DNA from: Propioniciclava soli
Lineage (GTDB): Bacteria; Actinomycetota; Actinomycetes; Propionibacteriales; Propionibacteriaceae
NCBI RefSeq assembly: GCF_014858005.1
Contig: NZ_JACYOT010000007.1
Span: 62,001 to 126,000, forward strand
DNA: 64,000 nt
Direction: 5' to 3'
The position numbers and the translations under genes were made by a program. The notes under the pieces are model-generated. The model was not told where the DNA came from, made no database searches, and worked only from the letters and a program-made list of their open reading frames with translations. Below are positions 28,291-37,523 of the stretch, piece by piece (the first letter of the stretch is position 1; every line of letters begins with the position of its first letter).

Positions 28291-29574
28291 GTGAGCACCC
28301 AGACCCCCTACCCCACGCAGCACCCGTACCCCCAGCAAGACCAGTACCCCCGGCAGGACCAGTACCCCCAGCAGGGCCAGTACCCCGAGCAGGGCCAGTA
28401 CCCCCAGCAAGGCCAGTACGCCGGGCCGACCGCGTTCCAGGCGCCTATCCCATCTCCGGCTCCGGCCCCCACCGGCTCCGGGGCCTCCCGCGGCGGATGG
28501 GCGCGGCCGGCGGCAATCGGGCTGGCGGCGGGGGCGCTCAGCTCCCTGCTGACCATCGGCGGCATGCAGACACTCGCGCCGGTGGCCACCACCGCGCCGA
28601 CCGCGGCGGCCCCCGCCGCCGTCTCGGGCAGCGCGTCGACCACCGGCTGGGCGGCCGTGGCCAGTGCGGTGGCGCCGAGCGTCGTCTCGATCGGTGTCAC
28701 CACCGCCCAGGGTGCGGGCGCCGGCTCGGGCGTCGTCTGGGACGCCGCCGGGCACGTCGTCACCAACGCGCACGTGGTGGCCGGTGCCGGCACCGGCGCC
28801 ACCATCACGGTCACCCTCTCCGACGGTCACCGTTACGACGCCGACGTGGTGGGAACCGACCCGACCACCGATCTGGCCGTGCTCCAGCTCCGCAACGCCC
28901 CCGACGGGCTCACCCCGATCGACCACTCCGCCACCCAGGTCGGGGTGGGGGACGCGGTCATGGCCATCGGCAACCCGCTGGGGCTGGCGGGCACGGTGAC
29001 GACCGGCATCGTGAGCGCCATCGACCGCCCCGTCGCCACGTCGGCGTCCGAGGTGGGCAGCAGCCAGCCGGTGGTGACCAACGCGATCCAGACTTCCGCG
29101 GCCATCAACCCGGGCAACTCCGGCGGCGCGCTCGTGAACGACGCCGGCACCCTGGTGGGCATCAACAGCTCGATCGCGAGCCTCACCCAGGGCTCGGGGC
29201 AGGCGGGCAACATCGGCATCGGCTTCGCGATTCCCACCGCCGAGGTCGACCTGATCGTGCCGCAGCTCATCAGCACCGGCACGGCGCAGCACGCCTACCT
29301 CGGCGTGGGCAGCCGGGACGCGGTGGCCACGACCGACGGTGCCTCCGTGACCGGCGCGGGCATCGAGCAGGTGGTCGGCAACGGCCCCGCCGCGTCAGTG
29401 CTCCAGCCCGGTGACATCGTGACCGCGATCGATGGCGCGCCGGTGACCGGCACCTGGTCCCTCATCGGCCACGTCCGGGCGCTCCCGGTCGGTCAGCAGG
29501 TGATGGTGTCGTTCGTGCGCGGCTCCCAGCCGATGTCGGGCCAGGTCACGCTGGGTCAGAACCCGAACAGCTGA
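28291..29574 (+). CDS. HtrA/S1C-type serine protease with PDZ domain
   Basis: A 427-residue envelope protease. The N-terminal 50 residues are a cytoplasmic Tyr-Pro-Gln repeat (hexads such as QYPQQG). One membrane helix follows near residues 70-88, then a trypsin-like domain with the triad His161 (NAHVV), Asp194 (TDLAVL) and Ser277 (PGNSGG), and a C-terminal PDZ domain from about 330. It should degrade or refold damaged proteins outside the membrane. GTG 28291 follows GAAAGGAACT. It diverges from the response regulator, like PepD beside MprAB in mycobacteria. Confidence 0.9.
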   Translation: MSTQTPYPTQHPYPQQDQYPRQDQYPQQGQYPEQGQYPQQGQYAGPTAFQAPIPSPAPAPTGSGASRGGWARPAAIGLAAGALSSLLTIGGMQTLAPVATTAPTAAAPAAVSGSASTTGWAAVASAVAPSVVSIGVTTAQGAGAGSGVVWDAAGHVVTNAHVVAGAGTGATITVTLSDGHRYDADVVGTDPTTDLAVLQLRNAPDGLTPIDHSATQVGVGDAVMAIGNPLGLAGTVTTGIVSAIDRPVATSASEVGSSQPVVTNAIQTSAAINPGNSGGALVNDAGTLVGINSSIASLTQGSGQAGNIGIGFAIPTAEVDLIVPQLISTGTAQHAYLGVGSRDAVATTDGASVTGAGIEQVVGNGPAASVLQPGDIVTAIDGAPVTGTWSLIGHVRALPVGQQVMVSFVRGSQPMSGQVTLGQNPNS

Positions 29575-29584
29575 CGCGGCACTC

Positions 29585-30382
29585 TCAGGCGTCGCACTCG
29601 AAGCGCTGGTCCATCTCGAGGGCCGGGAACGACTCCTTGGGGAACGCGATCAGCTTGGCGGGCACCCCCGCGACGGTCGAGTGCGCCGGGACGTCCTCCA
29701 ACACGACGCTGCCCGCCCCGATCTTGGCGCCCTCGCCGACGCGGATGTTGCCCAGCACCTTCGCGCCGGCGCCGATCATCACGCCGCGGGCGATCTTGGG
29801 GTGGCGGTCGCCCCCCACCTTGCCGGTGCCGCCCAGGGTCACCTCGTGCAGCATCGAGAAGTCGTCCTCGATGACCGCCGTCTCGCCGATCACCACGGAC
29901 GTGGCGTGGTCGAACATCACGCCGCGCCCGATGCGGGCACCGGGGTGGATGTCGACCGCGAACACCTCCGAGATGCGACTCTGCAGGAACAGGGCGAGCG
30001 CCTGGCGGTCGCTCACCCAGAAGTGGTGCGCCATCCGGAACGACTGCACGGCGTGGAAGCCCTTGTAGTACAGCAGGGGCTGGCTGTAGCCGCGCGTCGC
30101 GGGGTCGCGGGTCACGACGGCCTGCAGGTCGGCCAGCACCGACTCCTCGATCCATGGGTCGCCGTCGAAGGCCTGGTGGGCCAGGTCGAGCACCGTGAGG
30201 GCCGACATGGTGGCGCCCGACAGCTTGTGCGCGAGCAAGCTGCCGAGCGCCCCCATCAAGCTGTTGTGCCGCAGGATCGCCTCGTTGAGGAAGCCGGCCA
30301 GGCACGGTTCCCGCTCCGCGTCCCGCGCCGCCTCGGCGCGGATGGCGGGCCAGATCTGGTCGTCGGGGACGGGCTGGGTCAT
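29585..30382 (-). CDS. cysE: Serine O-acetyltransferase
   Basis: A 265-residue enzyme making O-acetylserine for cysteine synthesis. The N-terminal alpha-helical domain (about 1-140) is of the long E. coli type, not the short form I associate with many Gram-positives. The left-handed beta-helix includes DIHPGARIGRGVMFDHATSV, GGTGKVGGDRHPKI and GAGAKVLGNIRVGEG. Catalytic His residues lie in DIHPG and MLHEVTLGG. It is convergent with the protease, 10 bp apart, and has no sulfur-assimilation neighbour here. Confidence 0.93.
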   Translation of the reverse strand: MTQPVPDDQIWPAIRAEAARDAEREPCLAGFLNEAILRHNSLMGALGSLLAHKLSGATMSALTVLDLAHQAFDGDPWIEESVLADLQAVVTRDPATRGYSQPLLYYKGFHAVQSFRMAHHFWVSDRQALALFLQSRISEVFAVDIHPGARIGRGVMFDHATSVVIGETAVIEDDFSMLHEVTLGGTGKVGGDRHPKIARGVMIGAGAKVLGNIRVGEGAKIGAGSVVLEDVPAHSTVAGVPAKLIAFPKESFPALEMDQRFECDA

Positions 30383-30426
30383 GGCGGTTCCTTCATCGGA
30401 TCGGCGGGCGCGCCCCAGCCTAGACT

Positions 30427-30501
30427 CATCCGGCCCGACGCCATCAGGCCCGACGCCATCAGGCCCGGACCGTTCAGGCCCGGACCCCTCGGGCCCAGCC
30501 T
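30427..30501. repeat. 15-bp tandem array, five units
   Basis: Units of the CATCAGGCCCGACGC type start at 30427, 30442, 30457, 30472 and 30487. They decay gradually and end at the stop codon of the glycerophosphodiesterase gene, whose last codons continue the pattern. The array fills the gap upstream of cysE. Confidence 0.85.
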
Positions 30502-32351
30502 CATCCGGCCAGCGCGTCGATCTCCTCCAGCAGGCGGGCCCGGGTGGCGGCGTCCGCCACGTGGCGCACGACCGCGTTGCGAAGGCGCCCCCAGTCCTCC
30601 TTCTGGAGCGCGGTGAGCATCTGCTGGAGCTGGCCGAGGCTGACGTCCGCCGCGATCAGGCGTCCGCGCAGCCCCTCGGCGGTCACGACCACCTCGAACG
30701 TGCTGGACGCCGTCGCGGTGCCACCCGCCCCGCTCGCCGTGGCCGTCACCGTGTGCCGGCCGAGCGTGAGGGCGGACGCCTCGATCGACCCGGACGTCAC
30801 CGCCGCGCCGTCCAGGGTGACGGTCACGTCCGTGGCGTCGGTCGTGCTCGCCGCCACCGCGAACCGCTCCCCGCGCTCCACCGTGCTGCCGTCGGCCGGC
30901 GCCACGACGGTCACCGTCGGGGCCGGAGCCGGGGCGGGGGCCGGGGCCTGCTCCCGGGCCGTCAACCACCCGCCGAGCGCGCCCGGCCGGTTCGTGATGA
31001 TGCCGTCGACGCCGGCGTCGGTGAGCCACGCCCAGTCGGTGGCGGCGTCGGCGGTCCAGGCGAACACGGCGACCCCGGCGGCGTTCAGCTCGCCCACCAG
31101 CGACGGTCGGTTGCGCAGCGCGCCGAAGGAGGGGTTGTACGCCACCACGCCGAGGTCGCGGCTGACGGCGACCGGATCGGCGTCGAGCTGGCCGCGCAGC
31201 AGGCTTAGGCGGATCGACGGGTCGTGCGCGCGTGCTGCCCGCAGGACGGCCTCGTCAAAGCTCTGCACCAGCGTGCGGTCGGCCATGCCGGCCGCGCGCA
31301 CCGCGTCGAGGATGCGGGCCACCTCGGCGGGCGTCTCGGGGCCCTTGATCTCGAGCAGCAGGTCGCTGGTGGAACGTGCGGTGACCTCCAGCGCCTCGTC
31401 GAGGGTCGGCACACGCTGCGCGGCGAACGCCGCGTCGAACCACGAGCCGGCGTCGAGGCCGGTGAGGGCCGGCCCGGTCAGCCCGCTCACACGCCCGCTG
31501 CCCGGCGTCGTGCGGTCCACCGTGTCGTCGTGCATGATCACCGGGACGCCATCGGCGGAGGTGTGCACGTCGGTCTCGACCCAGGCGGCACCCGCGCGCG
31601 CCCCGGCCACCAGGGCGGCGAGCGTGTTCTCGGGGTTCACGGCGCTGTAGCCGCGGTGGGCGGCGATCGCCGGGAGCTCCCCGTCGCCCTGGTTCAACGT
31701 GGCGGGCTCGATCTCGGTGACGACCACATTGTCGAAGCTGACGGTCGATCCGTCGGCGACCAGCCCTTGGACGCCGTCCGCCGTACGTTGCACCCGCCCC
31801 TCCAACACCGGTGCGCCGTCGAAGAACCAGCGCACCTGCGTGCCGCGCACCTCGATCGACACGGCCACGTCACGACCGACCCCGGCGTCGGTGGGCGCGG
31901 ACGCGGTGAAGGGGACGTTCCACCCGTTCGACGGCGTCCGCTGGGCGATCTCGATGCCGTTGGCCGCGGTGGACGTCGTGCGCATCACGGCCTGCCACCA
32001 GGGCACCGCGCCATCGGCGGGGGCGTCCACCAGCACGCCCGCCCAGCGGGTCGCGTTGGCGACCTGCTCGAACCGGACGTCGGCGTCCAGGCGGTAGTTG
32101 GTGAGGTTCTCCCCGAAGGTCATGCGCGAGATCTGGCCGCCGCTCACCACCAGCCGGCCGTCGACGACCGACCAAGGCCCGGCCACCGCCCGCCAGCCCG
32201 CCGGCACCTGGCCGTCGTCGAAGTTCTCACTGATCACGACGTCGCCCGGCGCCGCCTGCGCGGTGGGCGCGGCGAGGCCGAGACCGAGGGTGGACGCCCC
32301 GAGCAGCGCGGCGAGCGCGCCGGCGGCGAGGCGACGGGGGGAACGGGGCAT
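30501..32351 (-). CDS. Secreted glycerophosphodiester phosphodiesterase, multidomain
   Basis: A 616-residue exported protein. A signal peptide occupies residues 1 to about 33 (basic start, hydrophobic AAGALAALLGASTLGLGLA, AQA cleavage). A concanavalin-like beta domain follows to about 210. The GDPD barrel (about 218-465) has AHRGYSAVNPENT, ETDVHTSADG and VIMHDDTVDRTT, which supply the catalytic His and metal ligands. An Ig-like domain (about 480-560) and a helical tail close the protein. It should release glycerol phosphate from lipid or teichoic-acid debris outside the cell. GAAGGAG precedes the ATG. Confidence 0.9.
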   Translation of the reverse strand: MPRSPRRLAAGALAALLGASTLGLGLAAPTAQAAPGDVVISENFDDGQVPAGWRAVAGPWSVVDGRLVVSGGQISRMTFGENLTNYRLDADVRFEQVANATRWAGVLVDAPADGAVPWWQAVMRTTSTAANGIEIAQRTPSNGWNVPFTASAPTDAGVGRDVAVSIEVRGTQVRWFFDGAPVLEGRVQRTADGVQGLVADGSTVSFDNVVVTEIEPATLNQGDGELPAIAAHRGYSAVNPENTLAALVAGARAGAAWVETDVHTSADGVPVIMHDDTVDRTTPGSGRVSGLTGPALTGLDAGSWFDAAFAAQRVPTLDEALEVTARSTSDLLLEIKGPETPAEVARILDAVRAAGMADRTLVQSFDEAVLRAARAHDPSIRLSLLRGQLDADPVAVSRDLGVVAYNPSFGALRNRPSLVGELNAAGVAVFAWTADAATDWAWLTDAGVDGIITNRPGALGGWLTAREQAPAPAPAPAPTVTVVAPADGSTVERGERFAVAASTTDATDVTVTLDGAAVTSGSIEASALTLGRHTVTATASGAGGTATASSTFEVVVTAEGLRGRLIAADVSLGQLQQMLTALQKEDWGRLRNAVVRHVADAATRARLLEEIDALAG

Positions 32352-32466
32352 GGGGGGCTCCTTCGACGACGGCGGATCAATGCCGCGTCGACGCTAACCG
32401 CCCGGTGTGACATTCCGGGGCCCCCGGGGTGACGCGACGGCGGCACCGGCACGAACGTCCGCGCCC

Positions 32467-33384
32467 TCAGACCCCGGCCAGCTTGGCGTACAGGTCGCGC
32501 ATCATCAGCGCGCAGTCGAGGCGGTGCCACACCCGCACCGTCCGGCCGGGCACCGGCGCGTCGGAGTACGAGCCGTCGTCGTTGATCGCCGGCATCGGTA
32601 GCACCGCCGACTCCGACGAGCTCGGCCACGCCTCGAAGCTCGACTGCAGCGCGGTGAGCAGCACCAGCGGCGAGTCGCCGAGGATGTAGGTCTCGCCGAT
32701 GTCGAGCCCGAAGGAACGGATGCGCTCCTGCAACGATTCCAGCACGCCCACGAGGTCGCGCCCGACCGGCCCGGTCAGGTGCGCCTTCATCTCGGTGAAG
32801 GACGCCAGCGTCTGCCGGTAGGACGTCCGCGGCACCTGCCACACCTGGAGGTCGGAGTCGTTGAGCACCACCTGCGCGGCGATCGGGTCGATGGCGGTGT
32901 TGTACTCCGCGGCCGGTGCGCCGGGCGGCGACTCGACGCCGGGGTGCTCCGCGCCGCCGATCCACACCGCGGTGAGCTTGCCCGCGATCGTCGGGTCGAG
33001 CAGCCAGGCGGACGCCAGCTCCGTCAGCCCGGCGCCCAGCGTCACGTACAGCGGCCGGGGGTCGTCGGCGTGGGCGGCCGCGATGATGGCCCGGGCGCCG
33101 GCCGAGTCGTGCGGCGTCCGCCGATCGGTGAGCGCGACGTTCGAGCCCGCCACGACGGGCACGTCCCCGCGCCCGACGCGGCCGAGGTAGTCAGACGCCA
33201 GCGCCGCGGCGTTGTCGGCGGTGGTCTCCGAGGGGTCGAAGGCGTCTCCCTCACGCAGGTGCGAGCCGATCACGGTCACCAGCTCCGCCGAGGGGCTCAG
33301 CGCGTGGTGCACCAGCTGGAACAAGCCGTCGGGGTCGCCCGAGTAGTCGTTGTCGGAGACGATGCGCAGCCGGCCCTCAGCCAT
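32467..33384 (-). CDS. Nucleoside-hydrolase-like protein
   Basis: A 305-residue protein with the N-terminal aspartate cluster of the inosine-uridine nucleoside hydrolase fold, in the variant form SDNDYSGDPDGLFQLVHH, then VTVIGSHL, VAGSNVAL and LYVTLGAGLTELA. The calcium-binding Asp pattern is not the standard DTDPGxDD, so the substrate may be another N- or O-riboside. Its ATG overlaps the esterase stop (ATGGCTGA), making it the last gene of the GH2-esterase operon. A longer frame running into the esterase is rejected. Confidence 0.75.
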   Translation of the reverse strand: MAEGRLRIVSDNDYSGDPDGLFQLVHHALSPSAELVTVIGSHLREGDAFDPSETTADNAAALASDYLGRVGRGDVPVVAGSNVALTDRRTPHDSAGARAIIAAAHADDPRPLYVTLGAGLTELASAWLLDPTIAGKLTAVWIGGAEHPGVESPPGAPAAEYNTAIDPIAAQVVLNDSDLQVWQVPRTSYRQTLASFTEMKAHLTGPVGRDLVGVLESLQERIRSFGLDIGETYILGDSPLVLLTALQSSFEAWPSSSESAVLPMPAINDDGSYSDAPVPGRTVRVWHRLDCALMMRDLYAKLAGV

Positions 33385-34897
33385 GGTGACCCCCCAGCAG
33401 TGCGTCGATCTCGCCCTCGAGCCGGTAGCGTTCCTCGACCCGGGTGGGGGTGTCGTACACCTTCGCGAGCGACTCCGCGGGCGTCCATTGCTGCCACGGC
33501 ATCGCGCCGGTGCTGATGAACCCCACCCAGTCGGCGTGCATCTCGTCGGCCAGCTCCTGCGGCGCGTCCGGGCCCGAGGAGGTCTCGACCTGCGGGGCGT
33601 CCAGCAGGTCGAACGCGAACGGGATCTCCGCGCAGTGCGCCACCAAGCCGTTGCTGGCGTTGGGCCAGCGGAAGTCGTAGGCCCAGCTGGACGCCGCCCC
33701 ACCGGACGCCCGCGCCGCCAGGAACCGCACGAGCGGGCCGCGGAACATCTTGTCCGTCATCAGCTGGCCCACGAGCAGCGGGCCCGACAGGTCCGGGTGG
33801 GCCGCCACGTGGGCGTCCGCCACCGGCCCCACGACGCTGCCGCGCAGCAGGTCGGGCACGTCGGCGTCCCCGAACAGCGGCGCCATCATCTGGCCGATGA
33901 AGGTGAACTCGTGCGCCACCGTGCCCATGACGAGCGGCACGTCGGACGCCGCGACCGCGGCCACCGGATCGGTGAGGGTCGCGTCGTCGAGGTACGGGAT
34001 GAACGTGATGCCGCCGAACGCCGGGCCGGTGAGCATGGCGTCCACGACCTCTCCCGGCGGCAGGCCGGCCCCGGCGGGCGGCGCGGCCATCGCGTCGGTC
34101 GCGTCGAGGATCGCGTCCTCGCTCACGCTGCGGAACCCCGCGAGGGTGGGTTCGACGCTGAGCGCCGCGGCCAGCCGCTCCGAGCGCTCGCGCGCCTCGT
34201 CGGCGGGCAGTGGGTCGAGCGCGCCGGAGTGGCTGATCGCGCCGCTGAACAGGCCGGACGCCGGCGGGCAGGCGAACATCGCCAGCACCGAGCCGCCACC
34301 GGCGGACTGGCCCGCGATCGTCACGCGCCCGGGGTCACCGCCGAAGGCCGCGATGTTGTCCCGCACCCAGGCCAGGGCGGCCGCCTGGTCGAGCAACCCC
34401 CGGTTGGCCGGCGCGCCCTCGATGAAGCCGAACCCGTCGAACCCCAGCCGGTAGCTCACGCTCACCGTCACCACGCCGTCCCGGTTGAACGCCGCGCCGT
34501 CGTACCAGGGGCTGCTGGGGGAGCCGGCCTTGTAGCCGCCGCCGTGGATCCAGACGAGCACCGGCAGGGCGTCCTCGCCGCCCGGCGCGGACGTGAACAC
34601 GTTGACGTTGAGCGTCGCGTCACCCGGGTACGAGGGCTCGGGGATCGACGTCACCTCCGCGAACGGGCGCCGCTGCGGGGTCGGGCCGGGCTCGACGGCG
34701 TCGCGGACGCCCTCCCACGGCTCGGGCGGCACCGGGGCCGCGAACCGCAGCTCGCCCACCGGCGGCGCCGCGAACGGGATGCCGAGGAAGGCCGCCGAAC
34801 GCTCCCGCCCGGCCCCGCGCCACACCCCCCGGACGGCGCCGTGGGTCGTCCTCACCACCGGGGCGTCGAGGTCGGCAGGGGTCGGGTGGTCAGTCAT
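33377..34897 (-). CDS. Type-B carboxylesterase family protein
   Basis: A 506-residue alpha/beta hydrolase without signal peptide. The nucleophile is Ser198 in AGQSAGGGSV, preceded by VWIHGGGYKAG (oxyanion hole). The catalytic His is probably in VAHCAEIPF near residue 415. Its ATG overlaps the GH2 stop (ATGACTGA), so it is translated with that glycosidase. Removing acyl groups from a plant glycoside or oligosaccharide would fit the operon. The substrate is inferred from context only. Confidence 0.88.
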   Translation of the reverse strand: MTDHPTPADLDAPVVRTTHGAVRGVWRGAGRERSAAFLGIPFAAPPVGELRFAAPVPPEPWEGVRDAVEPGPTPQRRPFAEVTSIPEPSYPGDATLNVNVFTSAPGGEDALPVLVWIHGGGYKAGSPSSPWYDGAAFNRDGVVTVSVSYRLGFDGFGFIEGAPANRGLLDQAAALAWVRDNIAAFGGDPGRVTIAGQSAGGGSVLAMFACPPASGLFSGAISHSGALDPLPADEARERSERLAAALSVEPTLAGFRSVSEDAILDATDAMAAPPAGAGLPPGEVVDAMLTGPAFGGITFIPYLDDATLTDPVAAVAASDVPLVMGTVAHEFTFIGQMMAPLFGDADVPDLLRGSVVGPVADAHVAAHPDLSGPLLVGQLMTDKMFRGPLVRFLAARASGGAASSWAYDFRWPNASNGLVAHCAEIPFAFDLLDAPQVETSSGPDAPQELADEMHADWVGFISTGAMPWQQWTPAESLAKVYDTPTRVEERYRLEGEIDALLGGHHG

Positions 34898-37355
34898 CGG
34901 TGGCCTCCAGGTCGAGGGTCAGGGGTTCGGCGGATCCGGTGCGCACCGTCACGGTGATCGGGCCCGGTCCGGTGGGGCGCACGACGGCCAGCGCCCGGCC
35001 GTCGAAGGTGCGCCACGTGTCGGCGTCGAAGCGCTCGGCCGTCTTCGGGTTGGCACTGCACATCCCCGCCAGGACGCCGGCGCCGCTCACCTCCACCGTC
35101 ACCTCGGCGTCCGCCGCGGTGGCGAGGATGCCGTCGGCGTCGCGCCACTCCAGGGCGACGTAGGCGAGATCGGTGCCGTCGGCGCGCAGCGTGGTGCGGT
35201 CGGCGGACGCCGTCAGCACGGCTTCGCCGGCGGTGACCAGCTCGGTGCGGCCCACCTCTTCGCCCCCGCGGTATGCCACGGCGGTGAGCGTCCCCGGGGT
35301 GTAGGTGGTCTCGAGGGTGGCCTGCATCGGCCGGACCTCGCCGACGGGGCCGCGGGCCACCTCCGCCCCGTTGCACAGCAGCGCGACCTCGTCGGCGTCG
35401 GCGTACACCTCGACCACGACGGGACGCCCCTCGAAGCCCGGCCACGTCCACGACGACACCGAGTCCGACCACGACCAGGGCGAGGCCATGGCGATCTCCC
35501 GGCCGTGGTGCTCGGGGCGGAGCACAGCGATGGAGGGCTCGGTGCGCAGGCCGAACACGATCTCGCGGTAGAAGCTCACCGGGCGCCGCCAGCCCGTGAT
35601 GTCGAGGTCACCGCACCAGGCCGTCAGGAACGGGTACTCCCGCTCCAGGGCGGGCGTGGCGTCGGGGTCATCGGCATAGGCCGTCGCGCCGATGCCGACC
35701 TCGCCGAGGTAGTCCCAGCCGGTCCAGGTGAAGTCGCCGATGACGTGGGGGTGCTCCAGCACCATCGGCCACAGGTCGCCGATGCGCTGCGGGAACGTCT
35801 CCGAGCCCACGAGGACGTGGTGCGGGAATTTCTCGGCGTCCAGCGCGTAGCGGCCCTCGGCGTAGTTGAGCCCCAGCACGTCGAGGGCCGCGCTCGACTC
35901 CGCGGTGCGGCGGGTGACGTTCTCGCCCGAGCCGAGCGCGTTCATCCCGTCCCCGGGGTCGGACGCCGCCCCGGCCATCAGCTCGTTGAGCCCGCCGGGG
36001 GTGTTCTTCGCCTGCTCGGCCAGCTCGTCGAGCACCGTCAGGGCGGCGTTCACGCCGTTGGTCACCAGCCGCGTCGGGTCGAGCGCGCGCACGTGCTCGG
36101 CCATCTCGCGGGCGAGGACGGCGCCGTGCGGCATGCCGACCTCGGCGATCTCGTTGCCGAGGGAGTACATGATGACGCTGGGGTGGTTGAGGTCCTTGGC
36201 CACCATCGACGCGAGGTCGGCGCGCCACCACTGCGGGAACTCCATGGCGTGGTCGTAGGGCGTCTTGAACCGCACCCACATGTCGAACGCCTCGTCCATG
36301 ACGAGCATGCCGAGCCGGTCGCAGGCGTCCAGCATGGCCGCCGACAAGGGGTTGTGCGCGGCCCGGACGGCGTTGAAGCCGGCCGCGCGCAAGAGTTCGA
36401 TGCGCCGCTCCTCGGCGCGGGGAATCGCGGCGCCGCCCAGGGGGCCGTTGTCGTGGTGGATGCAGGCGCCCCGCAGCAGCACCGGCTCGCCGTTGATGCG
36501 CAGCCCGAGCCCTGGGTCGGCCGTCACGGTGCGGATGCCGAACGTCGTCGTCCGGGTCGCCCCCTCACCGCCGGACGCCGGCGTCAGGGTCGTGTCGGCG
36601 GTGTAGAGCTGCGGTGATTCCGGCCCCCACAGCGCCGGGTCGGTCACGACGAACCGCTGCCGGACCCGTTGCGGACGGCCCGGCGGCAGGGTCACGGGCG
36701 TGGCGTCCCGGTCGACCTCGACGCCGTGGGGGTCGACGAGCACCGTCGTGAGCGTGGTGGATGCCGTGGTCAGCCCGGCGTTGGTCAGCTCCGTGGCGAC
36801 CTCCACGGTCGCGCGCGGCGGGGCGTCCCCCGCCCCGGCCGGGAGGTTCTCGAGGCGCAGTGTCGTCACCCGGACGCCGTCGGGTAGCACGTGCGCGGGG
36901 GCGTCCACGTGGCAGAACACGCCGCGGTGCAGGCCGGCGCCCGAATACCAGCGCGAATCCTGACCCGTGCGGGTCTCGACCCGCACCTTGTTGGGCTCGC
37001 CGTACCGCAGGAACGGGGTGGCATCGACGAAGAAGCGGGCATAGCCGTCGGCCCAGTTGCCGGCGAACTCCTCATTGATGAACACCTGTGCGTGCCGCAT
37101 GGCCCCGCCGAACTCCAGGCGCACCACGCGGCCCTCCCAGGCCGCCGGCACGTCGAAGGTCTTCAGGTAGGTGTGGTTGCCCGGCGGGTAGTAGGCGTTC
37201 GCGCCGGCCGCGGGGGCGTCCGGCGTCCGCTGCGCGTCGCGCAAGGCGTCGTGGGGCAGGGTGACCGGCGTCGGCTCGACCGCTGCGGCGTCGAAGGCGG
37301 CGAACGGGCCCTGCGGCGTCCGGACGGCCCAGCCGTCGTTGAAGGGGATACGCAT
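34890..37355 (-). CDS. Glycoside hydrolase family 2 (beta-galactosidase-like)
   Basis: An 821-residue cytoplasmic GH2 enzyme: jelly-roll sugar-binding domain (about 1-170, YLKTFDVPAAWEGRVVRLEF), Ig-like domain, TIM barrel with RGACIHHDNGPLGG and the acid/base Glu402 in YSLGNEIAEVG, a nucleophile probably in LVGSETFP, and C-terminal beta domains including a DUF4982-like one. Galactosidase, glucuronidase and other activities share this layout, so the sugar is not certain. It is the first gene of a three-gene operon joined by 8-bp start/stop overlaps. Confidence 0.9.
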   Translation of the reverse strand: MRIPFNDGWAVRTPQGPFAAFDAAAVEPTPVTLPHDALRDAQRTPDAPAAGANAYYPPGNHTYLKTFDVPAAWEGRVVRLEFGGAMRHAQVFINEEFAGNWADGYARFFVDATPFLRYGEPNKVRVETRTGQDSRWYSGAGLHRGVFCHVDAPAHVLPDGVRVTTLRLENLPAGAGDAPPRATVEVATELTNAGLTTASTTLTTVLVDPHGVEVDRDATPVTLPPGRPQRVRQRFVVTDPALWGPESPQLYTADTTLTPASGGEGATRTTTFGIRTVTADPGLGLRINGEPVLLRGACIHHDNGPLGGAAIPRAEERRIELLRAAGFNAVRAAHNPLSAAMLDACDRLGMLVMDEAFDMWVRFKTPYDHAMEFPQWWRADLASMVAKDLNHPSVIMYSLGNEIAEVGMPHGAVLAREMAEHVRALDPTRLVTNGVNAALTVLDELAEQAKNTPGGLNELMAGAASDPGDGMNALGSGENVTRRTAESSAALDVLGLNYAEGRYALDAEKFPHHVLVGSETFPQRIGDLWPMVLEHPHVIGDFTWTGWDYLGEVGIGATAYADDPDATPALEREYPFLTAWCGDLDITGWRRPVSFYREIVFGLRTEPSIAVLRPEHHGREIAMASPWSWSDSVSSWTWPGFEGRPVVVEVYADADEVALLCNGAEVARGPVGEVRPMQATLETTYTPGTLTAVAYRGGEEVGRTELVTAGEAVLTASADRTTLRADGTDLAYVALEWRDADGILATAADAEVTVEVSGAGVLAGMCSANPKTAERFDADTWRTFDGRALAVVRPTGPGPITVTVRTGSAEPLTLDLEATDD

Positions 37356-37410
37356 CGGGAGCCGTCCTACGTTGGAGGGGAGCCTGCGTCACACCGTGAA
37401 ACACATGCGT

Positions 37411-37440
37411 GCTGTGACATGCCCGCTGTGACGTGTCAGC
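37411..37440. promoter_or_regulatory. GCTGTGAC direct repeats upstream of the GH2 operon
   Basis: GCTGTGACAT and CGCTGTGACGT are direct repeats 56-85 bp before the GH2 start; an inverted-repeat string TCACACCGTGA sits at 37389-37399. The same TGCTGTGAC...CGCTGTGACGT pair stands in the same orientation upstream of the MFS-GH43 operon (45090-45108). No gene occupies 37356-37523. Confidence 0.5.
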
Positions 37441-37523
37441 ACGCTACCGACTCCCGCGAGGCCCCGCAAGCAAACGGGGGCGGACGGTGACCCCGCCGCG
37501 CGGAATCCACGCGGTGGCGTGCA

